Shown here in pieces: positions 23,050 to 34,199 of a DNA stretch of 64,000 nt. The notes beneath the pieces were generated by a model. It made no database searches and was not told the origin of the DNA. It worked only from the letters and a program-made list of their open reading frames with translations. The stretch covers positions 169,132,871-169,196,870 of the forward strand of contig JBOZIK010000001.1 of the NCBI GenBank assembly GCA_051453625.1, written 5' to 3'. Numbering within the stretch: the first letter of the stretch is position 1; each line of letters starts with the position of its first letter. The stretch is from Welwitschia mirabilis. Its lineage: Eukaryota; Gnetophyta; Gnetopsida; Welwitschiales. The translations under genes were made by a program, and so were the position numbers.

Positions 23050-23950
23050 GACCTAGTCACCCTAGGAAGAATTTGTACTATGGTCTAGCTGTTCTTAAAC
23101 TTTTATTTTTTTTGAGAACTAAATCCCTTCCTTGAAACTCTTTAGTAGTAAACTTCTTATCAAGCTACCTCTTAACCATTGCTTGATGGTAAAAGAGGTT
23201 TCTAATAACCTCAATTCTCTTCTGTTCTAGTTTCCATAATTCACATATTCTAGCAATGATATTTTGATTAGCTTCCATGTAATCTAGGAAGAATTCATAA
23301 GTGGAAATCTCTAAGTTGATGGGTAATAATGACTTTTGGCCCTAGACTAATTTGTAGGGTGAGGATTAGATTAATTCTTTGAAGTGAACCTAATGAGCCT
23401 AAATGGTCCACTTGAGTTTTTCATGCCAAATCATTAGATTTTTATTGATCATATTTTTAATTGTCAATATTAGAATTTTGTTAGATGATTTTACTAGGTC
23501 ATTACCTTAAGGGTAGTACTCAGTGATGAGTTTGATTAGCACTTGATTATCCATCACCTAGTTAATTAACTTAGATGATGTGAAACTAGGAGCATTATCA
23601 GTAAATAAAGCAAAGGGAATACCATATCGAGAGGTGATATTTTCTTTAAGGAATTTGATTACTACACAGCTAGTGATTCTTAACATGGCTTTAGCCTTCA
23701 ATCATTTAGTGAAAGAATAGGTTACAGTGATGATAAAGCAATGTTAAATTGAGGAAGGAGGATTAATCTCCCTTGAAGAGTTGACATTTCAAAGAAGATT
23801 TAACTACATCATAAGTATCCCCCATAATCAATAGTTAATAATATCCTACTTGGATAATCTTATGTAATAGGGCTCTATAGTCAAGGTGACCCTCTTAATG
23901 TAACCACTGCAAGTATTAAGGAAAACTTGGTGCATCTAGAAATTAAGAAT
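23050..23950 (-). pseudogene. Integrase relic of element X
   Basis: Minus-strand reading shows the integrase core and C-terminal part of a plant Ty3 element. SRYGIPFALFTDNAPSF (near 23,640-23,590) carries the second catalytic Asp, followed by a block like ITEYYP, then NLMIWHEKLKWTI (near 23,450-23,405), SSPYKLV (near 23,360-23,340), and the C-terminal KEFQGRDLVLKK (near 23,145-23,110; usual form F..GD.VLK). Stops interrupt it. The enzyme would insert the cDNA. RNase H lies directly upstream on the same strand, as expected. Confidence 0.8.
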
Positions 23951-24199
23951 TTCCTCTTATATTATGATATATTAAGTGGACACTTGTGAAATGTCAAATG
24001 ATGTTTGATATAGGCATACCATGGGTTATTACTTCCATTTGGTATAAAAGGTACACTTTTAGTGTCATCTAATTGTAAGATGTGCGTAAGTATTGGTTTA
24101 TAATCAACTTGCATTTTATTATCCTTAACAGTAGTAGCTTCAATAATCATTGGGGTAAGACCAGCTTCTATAATTAACTTGGCTACTTTCCACTATATA

Positions 24200-24560
24200 A
24201 CATACTCTTATAGCTTTATAATTAATTTAGCTTTTTCTTTGATGGATCTTGTAATTTGGCTGACATTATGATTGTTGAATCAAGAATTATAATGATAATT
24301 TTAGCTCTTAAGAGATAGTACTTAAATTTCTTTAGAGCCTTGATAACTGCATATAACTGCTTTTTAATTGGGATATACCTCATTTTACTATATTTTAAAG
24401 GTTCAAACATAAGAGCTATATGACTTTCCCCTTTGTTTCGAACATGTTGGGTTAAAATATATGCTACAGTATGCTCACTTGAAAAGACATATAAGAAGAA
24501 TTTATTTTTAAGCCATGGGGCAACTAGAAATAGAGCTTTGATGATTACTTTCTTAATAGT
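24200..24560 (-). pseudogene. RNase H relic of element X
   Basis: Minus-strand frame 24,410-24,222 reads YIPIKKQLYAVIKALKKF and continues with KYYLLRAKIIII, matching the usual YP.IEKE.LA...A..KFR.YL pattern of the RNase H that follows the RT in Ty3 elements. The upstream part (near 24,480-24,430) reads SSEHTVAYILTQ, like the LA..L.Q block. It would remove RNA from the RNA-DNA hybrid. It is the cleanest open stretch in X, 62 codons. Confidence 0.75.
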
Positions 24561-24599
24561 GAGGAAGGCCTTATGTACTTCCTCATTCTAATTAATTAA

Positions 24600-25560
24600 T
24601 TAACCTTTTTTAAAATGTTAATAATTGTCCTAACCAATTCTGTGAACATTGGAATAAAGCAATGGACAAAGTTAATCTTTCTAAAGAAGGACTTAAGTTG
24701 TTTATTTGTTAATGGAAATGGGATTTTAAGGATCACATTAATCTTCTCAAGATCAATTGAAATTCCATCTTTAGTGATAATATGCCCAATAAATTTTCCT
24801 TATTTAACCTAAACATTAAATTCTTAACATTTAAAGACACTTTGTAATGTCAACATCTTTTAAAGATGTGTTATAAGTACCAAATGTCAGTGCCTCTATC
24901 TTACAAAAAGACAGTGATCTCATCTAAGTACATAATAATGCATCTCCCTATTAGGCCTTCAAATGTGTTATCCATGGTTCTTTAAAAAGTTAAACTTGCA
25001 TTGATAGGACCAAAAAGCATTTTTGCAAATTTAAATATCCCCCACATAGTTATAAATGTAGTTTTGTATTAATCAAATTTATTTATAATGATCTTGATGT
25101 ACCTTGAATAACCGTCTAAAAGTGAGTATCTTTGTGATCAGTTAATCACTTATTACAACTCTTCATATTTGATGGGGGATAATTATCTTTGATGCATACT
25201 AAATTTAGATTTCTAAATTTTATACATAGTCAAATTTCACTCAATTTCTTTCTTATAGGGACCAGATTTGCTACTTAACTTGAATGTATAATAGGGTAAG
25301 TGATTTGGATTTGAGAAGCTTATTAATTTTTAGTTTTATGATTGATTCGATTTTTAGGTCTACCTTCCTTAGAGTTTAATGAAAAGGTTTAGTGTTAGGT
25401 AGAATAGGAATCACATGCATGATAATCAAAGGATTATACACCTTGAGATCCTCACATGACCATGCAAAAACATCATTACATACTAAATTGATAAGTTCCT
25501 TCTTTTCATCAGCATGTAGCTAACTACTGATCTTAACAGGTAAGTCTTTATGATTCTTAC
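24600..25560 (-). pseudogene. Reverse transcriptase relic of element X
   Basis: Read on the minus strand: FAWSCEDLK near 25,475, KLCIKFRNLNLV-like block near 25,225, the active-site strand IIMYLDEITVF at 24,939-24,907, SLNVKN near 24,845, and GIIITKDGISIDLEKINVI near 24,790-24,735. The active site reads YLDE where the family has YLDD or YQDD, so the second catalytic Asp is lost. The motif series belongs to a plant Ty3 lineage with YLDD(I/V)T. Upstream lies a second RNase H-like domain and downstream the usual RNase H. Stops and frameshifts make it non-functional. Confidence 0.8.
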
Positions 25561-25979
25561 AAATAGTGATATCCTTAGTTTCAACTAGATTCTATCATTC
25601 ATTTTGTCTTTCATTGTAGTGTAATTTTTCAATCTTCTAATCAACTTCTTATTTAAAAATTTTAGTATGAAGTTAATTAAGGAGAATCTTAAGAGGTTTA
25701 TCTTTTGTCTTATCCTCTTGATATTTTATTTGGACTTTGATGATGCTATCTTGGAATTCTTATTATATAGCCATGAATTTAGAAAGATGGCTGTCATCAT
25801 TGAAATATATAAATGGATGACATTATTGGGGATTAAATAACTGAAAAACCACTCAGTGATCACTTGAAAATCATATTGATCATGTATGAAAGATATATCT
25901 AGAACACATATAGCTTGTGCAAGAGAATTAAGTATATAGTTTTATTCATAAGGAGCATAGTGCACCATTACATAGTTAA

Positions 25980-26300
25980 AATTTTCAAGAAAGTTAAGGA
26001 CATACACCTTATACAGTGGCATAATTAGACTTCAATCTTTGTAGATCCCATTGACCTAGTTAACGATTAGCTAGGAATCACTAAATATTATTAGCTTTTC
26101 TAAGTCATGGTATTAGTGCTTTTCAATCCATGTATCAGCACTTCATAATATACCATGTTATTTGTTATAGGAATAATGACGTTGATTGCTTTTAGAATGG
26201 GTGCTCAACTAGGAATAGTCAGCATTATGCCCACACCATTTCCCTTCTTAGAAGAAGCTTTGTCTACACGAAGAATAGCTATGTCAAGTTCTTATATACT
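25980..26300 (-). pseudogene. Second, archaeal-type RNase H-like domain of element X, upstream of RT
   Basis: Minus-strand reading gives VDKASSKKGNGVGIML (near 26,270-26,225), ITNNMVYYEVLIHGL (near 26,165-26,120) and, in a shifted frame, FSDSQLIVNQVNG-like residues with one stop in place of Gln (near 26,085-26,045). These correspond to the DGAS..G.GAG, TNN.AEYEALI.GL and SDSQLVV.QV.G blocks of the additional RNase H known in Tat-type plant elements. Here it lies between protease and RT. I recall that some plant Ty3 lineages have this order, while in others it follows the first RNase H. Confidence 0.7.
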
Positions 26301-26799
26301 ATTAAAGAAAATTTGTGGATTATGATACATAAGATCTTCATTATACTTTAGTTGAAATTCAACATTTTGGACTTAATCGATAGGAGGATAGAAGGAATTT
26401 AAGTCTTTTTCTAAAGAAGATGGATCACTAAAGAGGACAGTCGTTTCGTCTAATTGGTAAAATGGCTAAACATTTTGATAATCTTCCAACATCTCTTAAT
26501 AAGATTGATAGTAAACAGTTGAGAACACATTTGTAAAGGAATTATGCTTACAAAGCTTGCTCTTTATTTCAATTGTTATATCTTCCAACTCATCTTTACT
26601 TTCCACTATGGACTCTCCCATACCCAAGTTAATCAATCCCATGAAATGTAGTCTAAAATTAGGTAATGAAGTATTGGGAGAGCTTAAAAAGATCCCCAAT
26701 TGCTTAAAAAAAGGTTAATGTGGTATGATAATTGATTTGATATTTGTTTTGATAAGAATAAGCAACTAGAAATAATTTGAGCAAAAGAAGCCTCCAAAC

Positions 26800-27080
26800 T
26801 GAGCTCCACAATAATGTGAAAGCAAAATTTCATATGTAGGTTTTAATTTAACTACATTAACATCTACTTTAAATGAAATACTAGGATGGATCTTCAACTA
26901 AACTTGCACATCTTTAAATATGCCTAAAACTTTGATACTTAATCCATTTAATTAAATAACTCCTCTTGCAAGGAGCGACATCTTAAAGCCAATAACCTTG
27001 CAAATCTCATAAGGTATGATGTTAAGTATTGTTATTGAATCCATTAGGTAATTGTAGATATTTTTTCTATTTATGATTAG
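26800..27080 (-). pseudogene. Retropepsin relic of element X
   Basis: On the minus strand IMDSITILNIIPYEIC near 27,045-27,000 sits where a protease of this lineage has (L/V)DGGSSLN.. or D(S/T)G. It is followed by LNGLSIKVLGIFKDVQVKL and a run ending LKPTYEILLS. The Asp remains but the glycine after it is Ser and the Ser-Ser is changed. It lies upstream of the extra RNase H and downstream of gag. Confidence 0.55.
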
Positions 27081-28299
27081 AAATACTAAGAATAGAGGCT
27101 TCTCTTATTTGGGAGTAGTGTTTTTCTTGGGGTCTGATATTATTAAAAAATAAATACTTTTTGCTTCACATTCAATAAGTTGTATGAGCTTTTCTTGGGA
27201 TGATGTAGCCTTACCCTTAATATTGGTGTTATCTTAAAATAAGAACTCATGAAACTACATGAAGTTACTAACAAGGATGTTGATCTTTACTTTTTTAAAC
27301 TTGTTTATGATATTAAAAGGCTTAACTACTTCTTTGTTCTTATTGTCAATAGATTGGAAAGAAATGAGATAGGATGCTTTAATAGCCCTCATTTGAATTT
27401 TGTGATGTGAAAGCTACATTATGAGGGTTGTAAAATATTTTCTTAAGAGGGGCATAAGTATTAGTCTTTTGGATGTGTTCTCCTTATGAGCTTCTAGCAT
27501 TTTCTATATTCGTATGTAATCTAGTGTTAGTTGTTAGTCTAGAGCTATTTGAAACATTAACCTATTTATGGGATTGAATAGGTTCATTTTTCACTTTAAG
27601 AGTTACTTCTAATACCATTATTAATTCATTTCCATGATTCTTTACTACTTTCCCAAAGATTAATTGAAATTTAAGGTAAGTTTTTTTTTATAATAATAGG
27701 CTCAGTATAATCTACAATACTTGTTAGTAGTAGTAGAACCTTAACCTACCTCAAGTTGTGGGATTGATTGCATTTGATGTGAAGTCTAATTCTAATCTTT
27801 GTTTAACTTTGTTACATCATAAGCTGATCTTTTAGTATTATCAATACTTGATTTAACTAATTTGTTTCATTTGGTTTAGGTTTATTTTTAAGGATTGACT
27901 GTAAGAGTTGTTGGGATCATGCTTTACTAAGAGTATTCAAAGATGGTTTTGTCAAGAATATACTTTAAATTGAAGGCAAGGATTACAATAATTGAGGAGT
28001 TAGAAGCTAAGAATCTATAGGAATACCATTATAGTTTTGTATGGAAAATTTGGTCTATTGAAGACTTTGAAGAAGATGAGGAAAACTAGAATTACTAGTT
28101 GAGTATTATAATGAGTTTAACAAATTGATACTCTCTAACTCTATTTCTTTGTTCATTAACTATTATAATGTGGTGATGTTTGGATCACTAGTGATTTGGT
28201 ATGCTAACTAAGATTCTAAGGTGAAAATATAGAAATTTTTGATGCGAATGTCATTTGGCTTCATTTTAGCAGGGACATAAGATAGGTTATAAAGAAATC

Positions 28300-28680
28300 T
28301 TAGGTTGTATTACCTAATGTTTTATCTTGGCATATTTTGGATACTAGGATGGGTCATGAACTTTATTAATTATGTGATGAACTTCTCTTCTAGTTCAGAC
28401 AAGGTGTAAATGGATCGATCTCCAAGAATAAGGAATTAGTCTAGAGCTGGCTCTCAGAAAGCTGTAGTAAATACTTTACAAGTGACATCACAATGAAACA
28501 TGTCATACAATTACAATAAGCTCTTAAAGTCTTTAAGATGTTTTATGACATTGTTTACTGATGGATCAAATGAGATATTAAGTTGTTAAAGGGTTTTAGG
28601 AATGACATGTATTTGTTAAAAGTTAAAAGGGTTTATGACGATTTGATTAGCCATCATGTTTAGTGTCGATTGTTGTGTCT
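28300..28680 (-). pseudogene. Gag relic of element X
   Basis: A minus-strand reading gives FDPSVNNVIKHLKDFKSLL, then CDVTCKVFTTAF and LGDRSIYTLSELEEKFI, in the order of the retrotransposon gag domain (W.G..DP..H...F......, followed by F...L.G.A..W, then I.....F...F). Frames are broken. It lies between the primer site (near 28,940) and the protease, as expected for a minus-strand element. Confidence 0.6.
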
Positions 28681-28929
28681 AAAATGTAAAAAAGGTTTTG
28701 GTTGAAAACTTAAAAACCCAATCCTAGTTAAAGATAAAGTATGAACAAGTCTAAAATAAAACTAGTACTTGCTAAAGAAAAAAAACTAAGAAGGAAAGTT
28801 CACACAGGGAGATGAGTCTTGACTGTCATTCATCTAAAGAAATTTCAAAGAATAAGAGAATAGAAGTTTCAAAACTTCAAGAAGAAGAGTATAGAAAAGC
28901 AAAAGGTTATTGAAATCAAAGGGATTTAG

Positions 28930-28961
28930 CCCTTTCTTCTAGCATCAGTCTAAACAAACAT
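28930..28961 (-). other. Primer-binding site of element X
   Basis: Just inside the 5' LTR, the minus strand reads GATGCTAGAAGAAAGGGC. This resembles the GGCGCTAGAAGGAGGGC-type sites of Tat-like elements after G-to-A and C-to-T changes. Confidence 0.5.
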
Positions 28962-29378
28962 GTTGATGTATGGATTTTGGCCATGAGCACCAATGCATTC
29001 CTTTTGAAGAAAAACTAAATGATTTGTTTAACTTATTTGGATAGATGATTGTATCTGACTCTATCCCTAGGGTATAGTGAAATTCAAGAATAGTTCTAAT
29101 TGGATAGAAGTAAAGGAAAAGGGTGTGGCTAAAAATAAGTAGAGATTTGAACAAGGGGTATTGAATAACTTTGTTTTAGATCACCAGAATACAAACAAGA
29201 AGCTAAGAAAAGAGTCATATAAAGTTTAGAAATGATGGAATAAATATTTTAGGAAGAAAAAGTGAAGATGAGATAATAATAGTAGATAATGATAAGAGTG
29301 AGGATGGAAAGGAAAGGGTCACAATAATGAATTAATTACAAGGATAAGCTGAAGTAGAAATGATGAGGACTATGTCAA
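28962..29378 (-). repeat. 5' LTR of element X, 3' part
   Basis: Starts TGTTGATGTATGG and parallels 20,693-21,105. It breaks off at about 29,378. A further LTR piece in the same orientation is at 40,660-41,090, so this LTR appears to have been split by the insertion of later material, with about 320 bp lost. Confidence 0.75.
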
Positions 29379-29399
29379 AGATTTCAATATGCATAAATG

Positions 29400-30240
29400 T
29401 AATGAACTTTTGCTAATTCTCTATGCACTTAGCATCATGTTTCTTACTTAAAGTCAATTATATAATAAGGATACTAATATGTCTAGTCTTTATCTTGGAA
29501 AATTTTCCAATTCATTCTTGTCTTTGATAATGGTCTCTAATTCAATAATGCATTTATGAGATCTTTGTAATTTGCTACTCATGTTCTTGTAGGCTTCAAA
29601 GAGTAAATATTTTTCTTCTTTTTAATGATTTTATATTATAACTTTATGTATTTTTTTCTCTTATTCTAATTTGTTTTTTAAAAATTTAGTCTCAATTTTT
29701 AAATTACCAATTTGATTTTACAATGCTGAAACTTCTTCATTTTTACTAATACAAGTCCAAATCTCATTTTTACCTAAATTTAAAGCATTATAAAGACTAT
29801 GGATCTTGTCTTCTTTGAGTGCTTTGGAGAAGTGACTAGCCTGTAGTGGATGTGAGAAAAGGTTTTCTTCAACAGAGAATTGTGTTGGGTCTTAGATTGT
29901 GCTTGGAGGAGGTAGAAATGAAGGAAGATTCTGAGGGACAAAAGAGGGTTCTCCTGGGCCTTGTTAAGTAGTTCTTTGTCCTATGGTTTCTAGTATACTT
30001 AACTCTTTAATTCCAATTAAACTCTAAATTGTTAAGTCTACATAGGAATTTTTTGGTTGAATTAGAACTTTATTTTACTTAAAATTCAGGCCATTAAAGA
30101 TGGAAATCCTAGCCCTACTATGTAAGAAGCTCTTGTTCTAACTTTCTTCATTTTTTAGATATGCTTTAGTAAACCCAAAAAGATCCCTTCTATAATATTT
30201 ACATTTATTTGATTTATCTTATCCTTTGCAGTTGCTATCA
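29400..30240 (-). pseudogene. Unidentified protein relic with predicted coiled coil
   Basis: Read on the minus strand with few stops, 29,760-29,490 gives Glu/Lys-rich heptad-like sequence (for example LKNKLEEEKKIHKV), preceded near 29,930-29,850 by a Pro/Ser-rich part and further upstream (near 30,460-30,425) by LHLPLEGKSIEGISKKK. This combination resembles transposon-linked plant proteins or a gag with a coiled-coil tail, but I cannot name it. It lies in the block between the X LTR fragment and element Y, so it may belong to a third nested element. Confidence 0.4.
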
Positions 30241-31240
30241 TATATAGGAGAGGTAATGTGACACATTTTTATTTATGAAAGATTGATACCAAATTATTAG
30301 TTGTAATTCTTGAAATAATAAATAATTTAGGTTATGAATTCTTATTTACTGAAATTCTTTCCTATACTATGACTCTTCTTAGAAGACTCATACTTAAATT
30401 TGTATCTTTTTTTTGCTTATGCCCTCAATGGATTTTCCTTCAAGTGGCAAGTGCAACATTTGTCTAACATTTCTTGAGTAATCATTATTCTTTTATCTTT
30501 CACAATTGTTTCCAATACATTCCACTTGTCATCAAATTTTAAATTCTTGTAAATCTCATAAACAAATTATAAAATGGATTTTTATTAATTATCAACCATT
30601 CATACCACTCTAATTCAATAAATATATGTTTAAATTCTATTAAATAGGGGTTAGAAAGCACATTTGCAAAATAAAAAGAGGAAATAATTCTGCATTCTAT
30701 CAAATTGTCATAATTCATGAGAATCAAACAAAGTTGTATAAAAACTTATTTGAAAAACATTTTAATGAAAAACTATTCAACTAATAATAAAAAGTATTTT
30801 CACAATATCTAAAATTTGTGTTTTTATCATGTGTTTTTCACAGAGTTGTGTTCATTCTCCCCTCTACGTTAAATCTTGCATACTTTTGAATGTTGAAAAC
30901 AGTAACATTAGATAAACCTAAAATTTTCATATAAAGTTAGTCTACCATGATTCTAAGAGCTCTAGAAAACATGACAATGCAAAAAAAACGTGAGGGAAAA
31001 AATGTAGAAGTAAAAGTGAAATTACTGATCTATTTCTCACTTAATATAGGTAAAAACCTATACTTATTATTGCATTAAATTCACACATTAAAAAGACTAA
31101 AATTTTTACCAAAAAATTAGTTTGAATTGCAATTATCCCACATGGTGATAATTTTAAAAAATTGAATGACATAGTATAAAGGAAAACAAGGAAATTAGTT
31201 AACATGGAATAGATATCATGGAGGCTAACATGGGCTAGAT
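30241..31240. other. AT-rich block, no gene recognised
   Basis: Frames on both strands are short. Nothing beyond the edge of the coiled-coil relic could be assigned. Confidence 0.45.
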
Positions 31241-31387
31241 GACATGGAAAAAAGGTATTTGTGATTTTTCATTGGAGGTCTTCAAGAATAAGGAGGGGTT
31301 ATTGAGAATGGTTTTAAATAAGGACTTGGAAAAATAAGATATCATATTTAAGTGGTTGCTACTCTCTATAACAAAGGATTCAATGAG

Positions 31388-31510
31388 GGTTATCGAGAAC
31401 TCTAGAGTTTTTGATAGGATCATTAAACCTATTAAGAAGCTAATAAGAGGGTTCAAAGGAGGCCATTGAGAACTTGAGAGTTCTCAATGTGATCCTTCGA
31501 ATCATTACCA
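31388..31510 (+). repeat. Duplicated unit with a palindrome
   Basis: Two related units, 31,388-31,434 and 31,462-31,510. The second contains perfect 10-bp arms ATTGAGAACT (31,465-31,474) and AGTTCTCAAT (31,479-31,488) around TGAG. The first holds a similar, imperfect palindrome (ATCGAGAACTC, then AGTTTTTGAT). Both are followed by RKGATC-like bases. Confidence 0.6.
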
Positions 31511-31618
31511 CTTAAATATAATGCTATCAGGTACAATGAAGGAGAATGCTCATAGAAGGAAGACATAGAAGAAATCTGATAGGAATATTTGAGAAAAGCA
31601 ACCCACTCTGAGAAATAA

Positions 31619-31925
31619 GTTGACTCGAAATTTGGATTAAAGTTTTGACTTTGAACTCATGTTAGTTAACTTTTAAGCTTGTATTGTAATGGGTTGACTT
31701 GAAATCTAGCTCAAAATTTTAACTTTGAGTTTGTGTCAATCAACTTTACAGTATGATTGATTGGTTTGAAATCTAACTTCAAGTTTTAGCTTTGAGTTAG
31801 TATCAATGAATCACATGATATTGTTTTATTATAGGTTTAAGTATAATACAGAATGTAAGTAGGTAATTAAGTTGGCTTGAAATCCGACTCAAAGTTTTAA
31901 CTTTAAGTTAGTGTCAGTTAACTGA
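31619..31925 (+). repeat. Four-copy interspersed repeat
   Basis: Near 31,619, 31,690, 31,757 and 31,869 the sequence repeats GTTGRCTTGAAATCYRRCT, then CAAAGTTTTAACTTTGAGTT, then GTGTCARTYAACT. The copies are about 50-55 bp long with spacers of differing length. A weaker fifth half-copy is near 32,175. The centre of each copy is itself a small palindrome (AAAGTT..AACTTT). Confidence 0.65.
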
Positions 31926-33706
31926 TTAAACATATTCTAGAATTTTAGCTCATGATTAAGGAAATCAATTAGGTAATATTTATCTTCTTATTTTCTTATA
32001 AAAATACATTCTTTTTCTATTTCCCATTAGTCTTATCTTTATAACATTATCTAAATGTTTTTCTTAATAGATTTTAGGATTTTTCTTAATCACTTGATGA
32101 TTGATGATAATAATAAAATATAGTGGGTCCTTGCAAAGGCTTGTAGCTCAAGGAAAAACTAAATTGATCATAAATCAATCTAAAGTTTTAACTTTAGGTT
32201 GAATCTTAGTCAGTTTGGAATTCACCAACTTTTGCCTTAATATGAAAATCATTACTAACACCTAGCACATCTTGGATGTTGGATAGAATAGGTATATAGT
32301 TCCTTTAAAATCCTTTACTTTATTATTTCACGCATGTTCACTGAATATCTTAAACAAATCACATTTGTCAATCACATTAAATACGACTTATGCAATAAAT
32401 TTAATTCTTTCATGCTTCATTCATAACTCTCCATCTGACTCTTAAAATTCCTCTATTCAATTCCTTTTCAATCCTTACTATACCTTTTTATTTAATCCTC
32501 ATGACATCTACTCATCCTTATTATTCCATTGCTATTTTAGGTGTTAAAAAGGTAAAATACTACCTTATTAACTTAGGTTATACATAGATAGAAATGTGCA
32601 TTAGGAGTGTAGAATCTCAATTGCCTTAAATTTTAGTTGGATCAAAAAATTAAGTGCAGTACTCATTATATTATGATTATAAATCAACTGTTGAGGTCTT
32701 AGAAACCTTGAATACCTATATTATCAAAGCTGGCATAGAAGGTTTTGAGAATAGGGTCATTACCTTAAGCTTTTATTTCATGATTCATCACCTGATAACT
32801 AAGTATCTAAGGATTAGAATAGAAAACTTCATTAGCAACTCACTCAAGCAGAGTTAGCTTATGATGTTTTCTTAGAATAGTTAGCTAGACAAATGTAGGT
32901 GTTAGAAAAAAGAGTTGATTAGCTTCAAGACATGAATCCTGCATTTAGTCTAGCTACACTAAGTTTTGATAGGGAGAACATAGAGAAGACAATATGGAAT
33001 GTCAAGCCTTACAAGAATTTTTGATGATATTACTCAGAAGAAATCAACATGCTATCAGAATTGCTAAGTGAAATGCATCTATTACACCTAGGTAATAGTT
33101 TTGCATGATTATCATCTAAGACTAAGCATTCTAACAGAAAAAACAAGTTCTCTATCCATTTTAAAACTAATTTGCTTTAGTTGAGTGATTTATTCCCTAA
33201 GTTTTAAGTAGCTTGAGCAAATATTTTATCATGTTTTGGATAAATGATGTAATAAATTGTTTATTTAATAAAGCTTTTGTTTATTATTTTATTTGAAATA
33301 AGCTTATATTATAACTATATTTATTTTCTTAAGAACATATTAATTTTACTAAAGAGAATTCATACTAAGCAATTTATCAAATAATTAAGATAATATGAAA
33401 TGACTTTAAAACTTTGAAGCTTTACTCTTTACTAAAATAGAATTTAATGATTGTGTACAATATTGAATTGAAAATATTTGGATTCACATTTCATCACATA
33501 CTAGAATAAAATTATTCTTCTCCTCTTCTTATTTTATTTATTTTTTTGGTATAAGTTGTGATATATAATTGTAGCCTTTGTAACTAGGTATATCTTAGAT
33601 GACTCTTAGGGTACAACTATCCCTCAACTTTTATTTTTTACAACTTAATATTTTTTCTAACTAAATGAGGAGAGTGCAACCATTATTATAAGATTAAGGA
33701 CCTACA
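31926..33706. other. No recognisable gene
   Basis: A 67-codon plus-strand frame at 32,654-32,857 and a Lys/Glu-rich continuation near 32,880-33,000 show no family motif. The bases from about 33,285 (AAGCTTATATTAT) weakly resemble the start of the putative Y LTR at 39,703 and might be the end of the Y 3' LTR, but the match is too short to call. Confidence 0.4.
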
Positions 33707-33710
33707 AGAT

Positions 33711-33755
33711 TTCTTTCTTTCTTTCTTACTTACTTTCTTTTTTTTTTTTTTTTAA
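33711..33755 (+). repeat. TTTC microsatellite and T-run
   Basis: Several TTTC units followed by TTAC units and a run of 16 or more T. Confidence 0.85.
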
Positions 33756-34199
33756 ATCTAGATCATGAATAACTAGCCCATCAATGGAGTTCTCATAGCT
33801 ATCATATTATACTGCCAAAGGCTCTTCTTAGGAATATTTACCCTAGTGCATTTGTGATACAACATTATAGATTTTTTTTCTTTTTTTTAATATATATATT
33901 CATCAAAAGATATTCTATCATGTGATGGAATGCATCTCCTTAATCTTCTTAATAAGGATAATGCACAATTTTCTATTTAAGACTTACTAAGGTAGCTTCT
34001 TGTTTAAGAATCATCAAATTTACTTTAGATAACTTAACAAATTAATAGCTTGAATAAACATTAATAAAATAACTTATTCTTATTATCCAGTCTATAAATT
34101 TTTATTTATAAATAGAGTGGAAGTATTCCTTCCATCCTATAAGGGTTTTTCTAATAATGTATCACAAATTTATAATTATAATACATTCTTATTCTCTAC

